DNA of 9,907 nucleotides from contig JAOZQC010000075.1 of the NCBI GenBank assembly GCA_029932425.1, positions 1 to 9,907 on the forward strand. Reading direction: 5' to 3'. Positions 1 through 6,756 of this stretch are shown one piece after another. The notes beneath the pieces are model-generated. The model made no database searches. It saw nothing but the letters and a program-made list of their open reading frames with translations, and was not told where the DNA came from. The number at the start of each line of letters is the position of its first letter. The stretch's first letter is position 1. The translations under genes were made by a program, and so were the position numbers. The DNA comes from Planctomycetota bacterium. Lineage in GTDB: Bacteria > Planctomycetota > JAJSAM01.

Positions 1-69
1 CGGCTTGAGCTGCAGGCCCGTGCGCCGGCCGGTGGGTCCCACCTGGGACTTCTGAGGTTCCTCGCACAT
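1..69 (-). CDS. N-terminus of a truncated gene: candidate second T6SS cargo protein
   Basis: Only the first 23 codons are inside the window; the gene continues past the left edge. The ATG at 69 is supported by a purine-rich Shine-Dalgarno run, GGAGAGAG (minus strand, 80 to 73), at normal spacing. The translation begins MCEEPQKSQVG and ends GLQLKP. It aligns without gaps to the first 23 residues of the metallopeptidase encoded two genes upstream (start at 4021), with 13 identities: M1, E3, K7, S8, Q9, G11, R15, R16, T17, L19, Q20, L21 and P23. Two real genes starting with the same head support both start sites. No signal peptide is visible in these residues. The simplest inference is a paralogue, or a different effector carrying the same head and delivered by the same VgrG. 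The rest of the protein, and so its activity, cannot be seen. Confidence 0.75.
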   Translation of the reverse strand, partial: MCEEPQKSQVGPTGRRTGLQLKP

Positions 70-72
70 GAT

Positions 73-80
73 CTCTCTCC
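73..80 (-). promoter_or_regulatory. Ribosome binding site fixing the start of the truncated left-edge gene
   Basis: Read on the minus strand this is GGAGAGAG, followed by ATC and then the ATG at 69. It is the main local sign that the 23 codons at the left edge are a real gene start, independent of the similarity to the metallopeptidase head. Confidence 0.6.
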
Positions 81-120
81 GGCCCCCCCGCGCTTCCCGG
101 GGAGGCGCCGCCCGCAACAC

Positions 121-153
121 CGGTCCCGCGGGAGGGCGACCGCCCGGGGACCG
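121..153 (-). terminator. GC-rich hairpin directly after a stop codon (terminator-like, no U tract)
   Basis: Arms 121-132 and 143-153 pair over 11 bp with one bulged base (G128), around a 10-base loop. In the transcript the hairpin starts one base after the TGA (155-157) of the 532-residue gene. No run of T follows on the minus strand, so a classical intrinsic terminator is not supported. It could be a weak or attenuating terminator, a 3' end stabiliser between cistrons, or chance in GC-rich DNA. The next gene starts only 52 bases further on. Confidence 0.35.
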
Positions 154-154
154 A

Positions 155-1753
155 TCAATGCCCGGAGGAGTACTCGGGATCCGCCTCGCCCTCGGGCTCC
201 ACCAGGGCGTAGGCGATCCGTCCCGCCTCCCCGTCGATGTAGCGGAGGTAGACCCACTCGAGGGTCCCGCCCCGGCCCGCCGCCATGAGCCCCGGCTGCT
301 GGTTCGGGGAGATCCTCCGGCCGGCCACCTTCTCCAGGGGCTCAAGGCTTCCCCGCACGGTGCTCGCGTAGTGGAGGCCGCCCTTCGCGTCCGCCACCAG
401 CAGGCAGAGCTCGCCGGAGGCGTCGAGGGCGGAGGCCGTGACCCGGGGCTCCTCCAGGTCCTTCACGTCGAACCGGGCGCCCACGCGCCGCCGGACGGTG
501 CCCAGGTCGGCCCGGACGCACTGCCACTCGTTCCCGCTGCGGCACACCCCCCACACGGCCGGCTGCGGCGGCTCGGGATCGATCCGGTCCCGGTCCTCCG
601 GCTTCGTGAGATGCTCGAAGGCCGGGGCGCCCCCCGGCCGGGCCGCGGTGTCGAGGAACATGTGCAACCAGAGGACCGGTGCATCCGCCAGCCAGGCGGA
701 CTCCGTGAAGACCCCGCTCTCCGGGTCGTCCAGGAACAGGCGGGCCACCATCACCCGGCGCCGGTCCTTCCCCACCCACGCGAAGTGCATGCGGGTCGCG
801 TACTCCCAGGCCACGGAGCAGGCCGCCACGGGCCTGGCCGGGCCGAGATCCACCCGGTAGCTCTTCGACGCCCCGGCGGGGGTGACGTGGAGGACCGTCA
901 GGCCCGTGCCCTTCCCTTCCAGGACGGGAATGAAGACGGAGCGGTCCCGGAGGCTCAGGGGGGACTCGAGGATCACCCCCCCCTCGGGAATCTTCACGGG
1001 GACCACCGCGGGCGGCGCCCGCCCCGTGGTGTCCACCGTCCCCAGCGCGAACTGTCCCCCGTAGTCCCAGACCACGTGGAGGGTCGTGGTCTCCTCGTCC
1101 GGGAAGGTGGAGGCCACCACCTGCCCGCGCTGCTTCGCCTTGCCCACGCGGAGGCCCCGCATGGGGTTCTTCGGCAGGTAGGCGCTCTGGAGCTGCAGGA
1201 ACACGAGCCGGTCGGCCTCCCCGGCGTGGACGAAGGCCCCGGAGTTCGGGCAGGCGGATCCGCGCAGACCCGGAACGGAGGTGCCGAGAGTCACCGGCTT
1301 CGCGGGCCGCACCCGGAGGCGGACCGGCTTCGACTCCGCCATCTCCCCCACGCCCTGGTGCCGGGCGGTGATGTCCCAGTCCCCCGGTTCCAGCTCGCCG
1401 AGCCACTGGAGGACGTCCCCCGAGGTCTCCATCTCCTCGCCCGGAAGGAGCGTGCGGCGCTCCACCTCCTCCGGCCCGTGCCGGTGGATCCCGTCGCGGT
1501 GCCGGGGGGAGAGGGCGCAGCCCGTGATCTGGCCCTCGGGAGGCTCGAGGGAGAGCTCGTCCTCGTCCGCCGGTTTCTTCGCGCCGGGGGGCAAGGCCAC
1601 GAGGAAGGTGGCCTCGTTCTCGGGCTCGAAGGTCCTCAGGCCCTCGAACGCGTGGGACCCGGTGTTCTTGAGCTTCATCCGGAAGAACACCGACTCCCCG
1701 CGGACGCACTCCGTCCGCGAGAGTTCCAGCGAGAGGGACAGTGGCTCAGGCAT
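155..1753 (-). CDS. Unknown 532-residue beta-rich protein in the VgrG cassette; candidate effector partner or immunity protein
   Basis: I do not recognise a named family. The ATG at 1753 lies 15 bases after the metallopeptidase stop (1769-1771), with GGGGAAG upstream as ribosome binding site, so the two genes are very likely co-transcribed. There is no signal peptide or membrane segment, which suggests a cytoplasmic or T6SS-delivered product. Residues 1 to about 150 look like an Ig-like beta sandwich: the pattern ECVRGESVFFRMKLKNTGSH, then a PGE turn, then GDWDITARH before a short Lys/Arg-Pro linker. This resembles the general layout of BsuPI-type proteinase inhibitors, but only loosely. Residues about 170-530 hold repeated W/Y-rich strands such as HVVWDYGGQFALGT, HFAWVGKDRRRVMVARLF and LEWVYLRYIDGEAGRIAYAL, suggesting a beta-propeller-like fold. 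Possible roles are immunity protein, chaperone or structural co-cargo; its position next to the protease favours a partner of that protein. Function is inferred from context only. Confidence 0.85.
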   Translation of the reverse strand: MPEPLSLSLELSRTECVRGESVFFRMKLKNTGSHAFEGLRTFEPENEATFLVALPPGAKKPADEDELSLEPPEGQITGCALSPRHRDGIHRHGPEEVERRTLLPGEEMETSGDVLQWLGELEPGDWDITARHQGVGEMAESKPVRLRVRPAKPVTLGTSVPGLRGSACPNSGAFVHAGEADRLVFLQLQSAYLPKNPMRGLRVGKAKQRGQVVASTFPDEETTTLHVVWDYGGQFALGTVDTTGRAPPAVVPVKIPEGGVILESPLSLRDRSVFIPVLEGKGTGLTVLHVTPAGASKSYRVDLGPARPVAACSVAWEYATRMHFAWVGKDRRRVMVARLFLDDPESGVFTESAWLADAPVLWLHMFLDTAARPGGAPAFEHLTKPEDRDRIDPEPPQPAVWGVCRSGNEWQCVRADLGTVRRRVGARFDVKDLEEPRVTASALDASGELCLLVADAKGGLHYASTVRGSLEPLEKVAGRRISPNQQPGLMAAGRGGTLEWVYLRYIDGEAGRIAYALVEPEGEADPEYSSGH

Positions 1754-1768
1754 GGTCTTCCCCGCGGG

Positions 1769-4021
1769 TCATGAGACGTTGAAGGTGACGGAGATCGACG
1801 GATCCCTCCCGTTGCGGTAGGTCACCACGGAGGTGCCGGGGGACCGGGCGGTGACGCGGATCCGCAGGAACGTGGTGCCCGACCCCACGTAGGCCAGGCC
1901 CACGTGGGAGTTGCTGCGCGTCCAGCGGGCCTCTCCCTTCGGGATGCCGGTCATGTTCACGCGCCCCGTCCGGTTCGAGCCCCCCCGGGTGGTGTACGCG
2001 ATGTCCGGGCCGAGCGCCATGATGAACGCCGTCTGGTTCGTGGAGGAGTCGAGAGCGATGGGGCCGCCGATCTCCCGGAGAATGACCTGGCCGGAGCGGT
2101 TCTGGCTGTAGGTCACGGCGGTGAGAGGTCCCATCCTCTCGATGATCTCGTTCCGGAACCGCGTGCTCTTCTGGATCTCCACCCGGTCGAAGAACCTCAT
2201 GCCGAGGGCGCAGAGGCCGCACGGCTCGGCGGTGACGGGCCGGGTGTAGGAGAGCAGGCAGGCGAAGGCGTCCCTCGCGTCGTGGTCCAGGGGGTTGTTG
2301 TTGCTCCGGGGATCGATGATGTAGCGCGCGTCGGCGGTCGCCGCGCCCGCGGCCGCGAAGAACCCCCAGTCCCCCCCCGTGTGCGCGTGCCGGAGGGACT
2401 TGACGTGGCCGAACTCGTGGGCGCAGGTGCTCGTGGCCATCGCCGTTCCGTTCGCGCCGGACGGCTTCCGCATCCAGAAGATCCGGTCGCCGATGTAGGC
2501 GCCGAGGACGCTCCCCACCCGGGGGTCCTTGCAGAGGAACATGAAGAGGCCGTTCCCGTCGTCCTGCTTGCGGCGGGCGTCGCCGGAGGAGGGGTCGGCG
2601 ATGCCGGCGGCCTGGCAGGCCTCCGCGATGGCCCGCCGGGCGAAGTCCTCCACCTTGTCGAAGTCCACCCTGCGCTGCACGGTTCCGCGGACGCGCACCT
2701 CCCGGGTGACCACGTCGGGGAACAGGGTCCGGTTGTAGACCTCCTCCGTGTAGTGGGCGGCGTTCCCCACGTCCGGGGTGGAGGAGAACATCCGCTGCAC
2801 GATCCGGGCCCAGGCTTCCCGGGTCAGCTCCGGGTAGTCGGAGGGGGGGACCACCTCCAGGAACACCTTCCGGTACCAGCTCGTGATGTCGGCCCAGCGG
2901 ATGTCGTTCCGGGTGGTGTGGTTCGCCAGGACGCAGAGCCGGAACTCCGTCTTCCGCCACAGGGTGAGCCGGGGGCCGCAGTACCACCGGGGCGCGGGAA
3001 TCGCGTGCGCGTCCTGGTCCAGGAGCTCCACCTCCGCGCCGTTCTCGCGGGTCTCCCGGATGTCGTCCGTTCCCTTCACCACCCGCAGCAGGAAGCGGTA
3101 GTTGTCCCCGCTCACGGGAGGCGGACGGAGCGCGAAGTCCGCGACCCCCACCTCCACCCCGGCGTCGGGGTCCTCCACGAGCTCGAGGTCGAGGGAGGCG
3201 TTCATGTCGCCCGCCGCCGTGACGCCGGAGAGATCGGAGAACGCCACCACGTCCCGCTCGACGCACACCTCCTCCACCACCGGGGGATCGCGGTACGGGA
3301 GGCGCTTCAGGACCTCCTCCGCCTTCACCCCCGCGTCCCTCGCCGAGGGGCGGCGTCCCCCCTTGAACCAGGTGAGCGCGTTGTCGTCGCCCGGGGTGGG
3401 ATCGCGGTCCTCGCGGTTGTACTTCTTGAAGAAGTCGTTCAGGAACGCCCTCCGGCGCCCGTCGTTCCGGTCCAGCTCCTCCCGGGGGTCCTTGATCTCG
3501 ATCTCCACCTTGAGATCGTCGTCCTCGAGGGGGAGGGGCGTCGTGCCCGCGAACCGCCGGACCACCACGCGGAAGGGCACGGCGGGCTCCACGTCCGGGA
3601 GCCAGCGGCGCTCGCGGTAGTAGGTGGGGTTGGACTTCCGGTCCCCTCTCTCCCCGAGGAGGGTGAGGTTCTCCGCGGTCCGGGTCCCGTGGTTGTCGGT
3701 GATCAGGATCCGGAGCCTCCGGTCGGAGGCCTCGGGCGGATCGTCCGGCGTTCCCCCCTCGTCGCGCGGACGGGCGGGCCGGTCGTACTCCTCGCCCTCC
3801 CGCGACCCCTCCACCACGTTCGGCAGCACCGTGGAGGGATCCAGCGGGTCCAGCGAGTCGAGCGCACAGAGGGGGGCGTCGCAGCGGTAGCGCCTCGCAT
3901 CCCGCTCGATGCGCTCCGCCCCCAGGTAGAGCAGCTTCACCTGGTAGCGGACGGGACGGAGCTGGAGGACGGTCCTCCGCTCCAGGGTTCCGGCCTGCGA
4001 CTTCACGCCCTTCTCGCTCAT
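1769..4021 (-). CDS. VgrG-linked leaderless zinc metallopeptidase (metzincin/matrixin-like), candidate T6SS effector
   Basis: A 750-residue protein with HEFGHVKSLRH at residues 535-545, matching the metzincin pattern HExxHxxGxxH (H535, E536, H539, H545) except that the usual Gly is Ser542. Downstream lie LDHDARD (H580) and CLLSY (588-592), where related zinc proteases often have a Met-turn such as xxMSY; here Leu replaces Met. A Cys pair, CGLC, is at 601-604. The last ~110 residues look like a beta-sandwich (bacterial Ig-like) domain ending VTFNVS. Residues about 60-110 and 180-220 are charged and low in hydrophobics. There is no signal peptide or membrane helix, which fits delivery by the T6SS rather than Sec. 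The ATG at 4021 overlaps the previous stop as ATGA; an upstream GTG at 4069 would add an Arg-rich stretch inside the previous gene and is rejected. The first 23 residues recur in the left-edge gene. The target and whether it is active are unknown. Confidence 0.88.
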   Translation of the reverse strand: MSEKGVKSQAGTLERRTVLQLRPVRYQVKLLYLGAERIERDARRYRCDAPLCALDSLDPLDPSTVLPNVVEGSREGEEYDRPARPRDEGGTPDDPPEASDRRLRILITDNHGTRTAENLTLLGERGDRKSNPTYYRERRWLPDVEPAVPFRVVVRRFAGTTPLPLEDDDLKVEIEIKDPREELDRNDGRRRAFLNDFFKKYNREDRDPTPGDDNALTWFKGGRRPSARDAGVKAEEVLKRLPYRDPPVVEEVCVERDVVAFSDLSGVTAAGDMNASLDLELVEDPDAGVEVGVADFALRPPPVSGDNYRFLLRVVKGTDDIRETRENGAEVELLDQDAHAIPAPRWYCGPRLTLWRKTEFRLCVLANHTTRNDIRWADITSWYRKVFLEVVPPSDYPELTREAWARIVQRMFSSTPDVGNAAHYTEEVYNRTLFPDVVTREVRVRGTVQRRVDFDKVEDFARRAIAEACQAAGIADPSSGDARRKQDDGNGLFMFLCKDPRVGSVLGAYIGDRIFWMRKPSGANGTAMATSTCAHEFGHVKSLRHAHTGGDWGFFAAAGAATADARYIIDPRSNNNPLDHDARDAFACLLSYTRPVTAEPCGLCALGMRFFDRVEIQKSTRFRNEIIERMGPLTAVTYSQNRSGQVILREIGGPIALDSSTNQTAFIMALGPDIAYTTRGGSNRTGRVNMTGIPKGEARWTRSNSHVGLAYVGSGTTFLRIRVTARSPGTSVVTYRNGRDPSISVTFNVS
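4018..4021 (-). promoter_or_regulatory. ATGA stop/start overlap coupling the small beta-domain gene to the metallopeptidase
   Basis: The TGA of the 144-residue gene (4018-4020) and the ATG of the metallopeptidase (4019-4021) share bases as ATGA on the minus strand. GGAGG lies 12 bases upstream, somewhat far for a strong independent site. Together this suggests translational coupling and roughly matched production of the two proteins. Confidence 0.8.
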
Positions 4022-4452
4022 GTGCCGGCCTGACCTCCGCCTGCGTCGGTCACTTCCTTGAAGTCCCACTCGTCGTCGTAGCGGTCGGGGAGCTGGGCCC
4101 GGGCCTGCCCGGGATCGATCTCGTCCACCCGGACCACGCCGTCCCCGTCCGTGGTGAGGTCCCGCTCGCTTCCGTCGGGGAGGGTCACCTTCACGTTCTC
4201 GCCCTCCACGGGATTCCCCTCCGCGTCGAGAAGCTGGAACTCCACGAACGTCTTCTCGGGCTCCTGCTCCTCCTCCTCCTCCCTCCCCATCTCCCCCACC
4301 TCGGTGGAGCCGGGATCGGCGGCTTCCGTCTCCGCCCTCTCGGCCCGGACCCGGGCCGCCTCTCCGGGGTCGGGGGGAAGGGCCTCGTCGGGGGTGTCCG
4401 CGTCCGCGGGCGGCGTGGGGGATGCGCTCTTCGCCGATTCCTTCTGGGGCAT
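4018..4452 (-). CDS. Small VgrG-associated protein: acidic disordered head plus carboxypeptidase-regulatory/prealbumin-like domain; candidate adaptor
   Basis: A 144-residue protein starting MPQKESAK. The ATG at 4452 is preceded by GGAGGAG (4464 to 4458), and the gene begins 17 bases after the vgrG stop. Residues 1 to about 66 are rich in Pro, Ala, Asp and Glu and include the acidic run EEEEEQE near 58-64, so this part is probably disordered. Residues about 68-132 read as one small beta sandwich: TFVEFQLLDAEGNPVEGENV, then VTLPDGS, then a turn with TDGDGVVRVDEIDPG. This resembles the carboxypeptidase-regulatory/prealbumin-like domains that I recall appearing beside VgrG and PAAR genes. No catalytic residues or signal peptide are evident. 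Position between the spike and the protease, with translational coupling to the latter, suggests a loading adaptor or spike-tip component. That role is inferred, not shown. Confidence 0.85.
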   Translation of the reverse strand: MPQKESAKSASPTPPADADTPDEALPPDPGEAARVRAERAETEAADPGSTEVGEMGREEEEEQEPEKTFVEFQLLDAEGNPVEGENVKVTLPDGSERDLTTDGDGVVRVDEIDPGQARAQLPDRYDDEWDFKEVTDAGGGQAGT

Positions 4453-4469
4453 GGTCGCTCCTCCGAACT

Positions 4470-6404
4470 TCAGTTCAGCTTGATCAGGCTTCCCTGGATG
4501 GTGACGATGCCTCCCGTCTTGATGTCGATGCCCGAGGCGTCCAGGACCAGCTCGGACCCTCCCGCGGAGATGGTGACGTTCGTCTGGGCCTCGAGCACGA
4601 TCTTGTCCGCGGAGAGGCTGATCTTTCCGGAGGTGGCCTCGGAGTGGTCGGCCTCGAAGCTCTCGTCCACGTCCCCGGTCACGATGAGGGAGAGCTTCCC
4701 CTGGATCCGGGTGTTCTGGGCCCCTCCCACCGTCACGTTCCGGTCCCCTCCCACCTTCTCCTTCTGATCGCCGCAGATCTCCTCGCTGCGGTCCCCCTCC
4801 ACCTTCTCGAGCTGGTTGTTCTTCACGATGAGGTGGCGGTCGTTCCCGATCGTCTCCCGGCAGTCGTTCAGGACGATGATGTCCTCGTCCTTCTGGGCGT
4901 GGATCATGACCTGCTCCTCGCCCTTCTTGTCCTCGAACCGGATCTCGTTGAAGCCGCCCCCGCCCTTGCTCGAGTTCGACTTGATGCCGCTGAGCGTGGC
5001 GTAGTCGGGGAGACGGTACGGCGGCTTGTTCGCGCCGTTGTAGACCCGGCCGGTGACGATGGGCCGGTCCGGATCCTCCTCCAGGAAGTCCACGATCACC
5101 TCCTGCCCGATCCGGGGGAGGGCGATCCCTCCCCAGCCCTTCCCCGCCCACACCTGGGCGACCCGGACCCAGCACGAGCTGTTCTCGTCCGCCTTCCCGT
5201 ACCGGTCCCAGTGGAACTGGAGCTTCACGCGGCCGAACTCGTCCGGCCAGATCTCCTCCCCGGCCTTCCCCACCACGATGGCCGTCTGGGGCCCCTGGAC
5301 CACCGGCTTGGGAGTGATGCGGGCCGCCCGGAACTGGACGTCGCTGGAGATGCAGGCGAAGGAGCAGGAGTACCGGGTCTCCCCGCCGCTCCCCACTCCG
5401 GATTCGTACTCGGGAGCCGACAGGTGGTGGCTCGCGGAGACCACCAGGTACTCGCGGTTCTGGTCCTCCCGGGGATGATCCTCGAGCGTGAAGAGGGCCC
5501 CGGCCATGATGCCCCGGGCGCTGGCCGTACCGTGCGCCACCTCGTACCGGGCCTGCAGCTCCTCGAGCCGGGCCCGGGCGTAGGTGTCGCCCTCCTCCTT
5601 CTTCTCGTACTCGCCCGGGTAGTCGTAGATCTCCAGTCCCGAGACCGCGTGGTCCCGGCTCACCGTCGCCTTTCCCTCGAGCTTGGCCGTGGGGTTCTTG
5701 AAATCGAAGTCGTTCAGGACGCACTTGCCGGGCTGGACCTCCTTCGTCACCGACCAGGTGATGATCTGGTCCCGCTCCCCGGGAGTGGTGTCGGTCTGGA
5801 CCTGGAGCGCGATCCGCTCGTAGCCCGGGTAGACGGCATGAGATCCGATCCCGTCGGAGAGGACGAGGGTGTGCTTGCCGTTCTCGTGCTGGAAGTAGTA
5901 GTAGATCCCCTCCTGCTCCATGAGCCGGCTCACGAAGTTGAAGTCCGTCTCCCGGTACTGGACGTTGTACTCCCAGGTGCGGTAGCTCCCGCTCAAGGAC
6001 TCCTGGAAGTCGGTGAAGCCGTGGTCCCGGAAGACCTTCTTCAGGATGTCGGGGACCTTCATCTTCTGGAAGATCCGGCAGTCGGAGGTGCGGGTGAGGA
6101 ACCAGAGCCACGGCCGGAGGGTCACGTGGTACCGGGCGAAACGCCCGTGGCTCCCGGACATGGTGAAGCGGCTCGCGAACCCGTTGAAGTAGCGGGTGTT
6201 TCCGTCCGGCAGCTCCATGCGCACGGTCATGTTCTGGCCGAGGATGTCCTCGTGGGAGATGTCGAAGTTCTCGCTGATCATCTCCACGTCGAACTGGAAC
6301 ATGCGTCCCAGTTCCTCCGTGGCGGTCATGCGAAGGAACAGGAGCACGTCCTCGCCCAGGGGGCTGGAAATCGCCACGGTTCTGGCGGAGGATGCGATCG
6401 GCAT
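4470..6404 (-). CDS. vgrG: T6SS spike protein VgrG (gp27/gp5-like), no fused effector domain
   Basis: A 644-residue VgrG, a subunit of the trimer at the tip of the T6SS tube that carries effectors into target cells. Residues 1 to about 370 form the gp27-like base, with family signatures including WLWFLTRTSDCRIFQ (99-113), the segment FRDHGFTDF, and RETDFNFVSRLMEQEGIYYY (151-170). A gp5-like OB domain follows, marked by WPDEFGRVKLQFHWDRYG (386-403), WVRVAQVWAGKGWGG (422-436) and RPIVTGRVYNG (447-457). Residues about 490-644 form the repetitive beta-helical spike, with periodic GD and GG motifs such as VGGDRNVTVGG. The protein stops at the spike end (IKLN), so it has no C-terminal toxin extension and cargo must be separate. 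The ATG at 6404 has GGGGAGAGG just upstream; the frame stays open to about 6536, but that extra stretch is not VgrG-like. It is the first gene of a four- or five-gene cassette. No T6SS sheath, tube or baseplate genes are visible. Confidence 0.96.
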   Translation of the reverse strand: MPIASSARTVAISSPLGEDVLLFLRMTATEELGRMFQFDVEMISENFDISHEDILGQNMTVRMELPDGNTRYFNGFASRFTMSGSHGRFARYHVTLRPWLWFLTRTSDCRIFQKMKVPDILKKVFRDHGFTDFQESLSGSYRTWEYNVQYRETDFNFVSRLMEQEGIYYYFQHENGKHTLVLSDGIGSHAVYPGYERIALQVQTDTTPGERDQIITWSVTKEVQPGKCVLNDFDFKNPTAKLEGKATVSRDHAVSGLEIYDYPGEYEKKEEGDTYARARLEELQARYEVAHGTASARGIMAGALFTLEDHPREDQNREYLVVSASHHLSAPEYESGVGSGGETRYSCSFACISSDVQFRAARITPKPVVQGPQTAIVVGKAGEEIWPDEFGRVKLQFHWDRYGKADENSSCWVRVAQVWAGKGWGGIALPRIGQEVIVDFLEEDPDRPIVTGRVYNGANKPPYRLPDYATLSGIKSNSSKGGGGFNEIRFEDKKGEEQVMIHAQKDEDIIVLNDCRETIGNDRHLIVKNNQLEKVEGDRSEEICGDQKEKVGGDRNVTVGGAQNTRIQGKLSLIVTGDVDESFEADHSEATSGKISLSADKIVLEAQTNVTISAGGSELVLDASGIDIKTGGIVTIQGSLIKLN

Positions 6405-6644
6405 GGTCCTCTCCCCGGCTGGCGCCGAATGAACCCGTGTGAGAAACGCCCTACCCGCCCGCAGTGTACCGGCTCGGGGGGGAACCGCGAAGAGGCATAC
6501 GGCTCCGCCGGCCGCCGGGGGACCCGGCTCCCCCACCCTCCGGGGGCCCTCGACCCGGAGGACCGCTTCCCCCTTCGGCCGCGGGAAGGAAGGGAGGCGA
6601 GACAGGGCGAGGGGGCCCTCCCGCCACGTGACCGGGCTTCCCGT

Positions 6645-6679
6645 CGAGATCCCGGCGCGGGCACGCCCGCGCTGTCTCG
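6645..6679. repeat. Long dyad in the vgrG upstream gap
   Basis: The core is an 8-bp perfect inverted repeat, GCGCGGGC (6655-6662) and GCCCGCGC (6665-6672), with a 2-base spacer. Outer arms CGAGA (6645-6649) and TCTCG (6675-6679) also pair across a small internal loop. It lies about 80 bases beyond the DUF1570 gene stop and about 240 bases before vgrG. It may be a second terminator-like hairpin, a protein-binding dyad, or chance in GC-rich sequence; no T tract follows on either strand. Confidence 0.4.
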
Positions 6680-6730
6680 GGTCGCGTTCCGCGGCCGACC
6701 CCCTCCCCGCCGACCCGGGGGACCGCCCCT

Positions 6731-6754
6731 CCGGCCGCGGAGACCGCGGGCCGG
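6731..6754 (-). terminator. GC-rich hairpin right after the DUF1570 gene stop (terminator-like, no U tract)
   Basis: Arms 6731-6740 and 6744-6754 pair over 10 bp with one bulged G around an AGA loop. The hairpin begins two bases after the TAG (6757-6759). As with the hairpin at 121-153, no T run follows on the minus strand. Together with the dyad at 6645-6679 it may end or attenuate transcription from the peptidase genes before the vgrG cassette. Confidence 0.4.
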
Positions 6755-6756
6755 AG

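Larger units (their letters stand above)
6405..6756. other. 352-bp intergenic gap upstream of vgrG
   Basis: Separates the DUF1570 gene stop from the vgrG start; no credible gene is seen on either strand. It holds two GC-rich dyads near its high-coordinate end (6731-6754 and 6645-6679) and the vgrG ribosome binding site at its low end. The vgrG promoter should lie here, but I could not identify a convincing sigma70 or sigma54 element. The base composition stays very GC-rich, with a modestly less GC-rich patch around 6425-6450. Confidence 0.6.

Noticed and set aside
68..1774. Long plus-strand open frame of 568 codons opposite the 532-residue gene
   Set aside because: Arg/Pro/Gly/His-rich translation without domain logic; typical antisense shadow in high-GC DNA. 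The minus-strand frame has coherent beta-strand patterns and a ribosome binding site.
1746..3266. Minus-strand frame of 506 codons overlapping the metallopeptidase
   Set aside because: Arg/Gly/Pro-rich out-of-frame reading of the same DNA; no recognisable motif and no start signal that fits.
1904..4033. Plus-strand open frame of 709 codons opposite the metallopeptidase
   Set aside because: Composition is low-complexity Val/Leu/Pro/Gly/Arg, and the opposite strand contains a clear HEFGH zinc protease.
4022..4069. Upstream GTG start for the metallopeptidase adding 16 residues
   Set aside because: It would overlap the previous gene by about 50 bases and add an Arg-rich stretch. The ATG at 4021 forms an ATGA overlap, and the aligned left-edge protein also starts at that residue.
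4453..6111. Very long N-terminal extension of the 144-residue protein through the vgrG region
   Set aside because: The frame happens to stay open across vgrG, but that part is Arg/Gly/Pro-rich. The ATG at 4452 with GGAGGAG upstream is the credible start.
6463..6468. Possible -10 element (TACACT on the minus strand) upstream of vgrG
   Set aside because: No acceptable -35 hexamer at 16-18 bases and no sigma54-type GG/GC pair at the right spacing; a single weak hexamer is not enough.
6405..6536. N-terminal extension of VgrG
   Set aside because: The added 44 residues do not resemble VgrG, and the ATG at 6404 has a good ribosome binding site.
6326..6664. 112-codon minus-strand frame in the vgrG upstream gap
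   Set aside because: Arg/Ser/Pro/Gly-rich, overlaps vgrG out of frame, no ribosome binding site and no recognisable fold.
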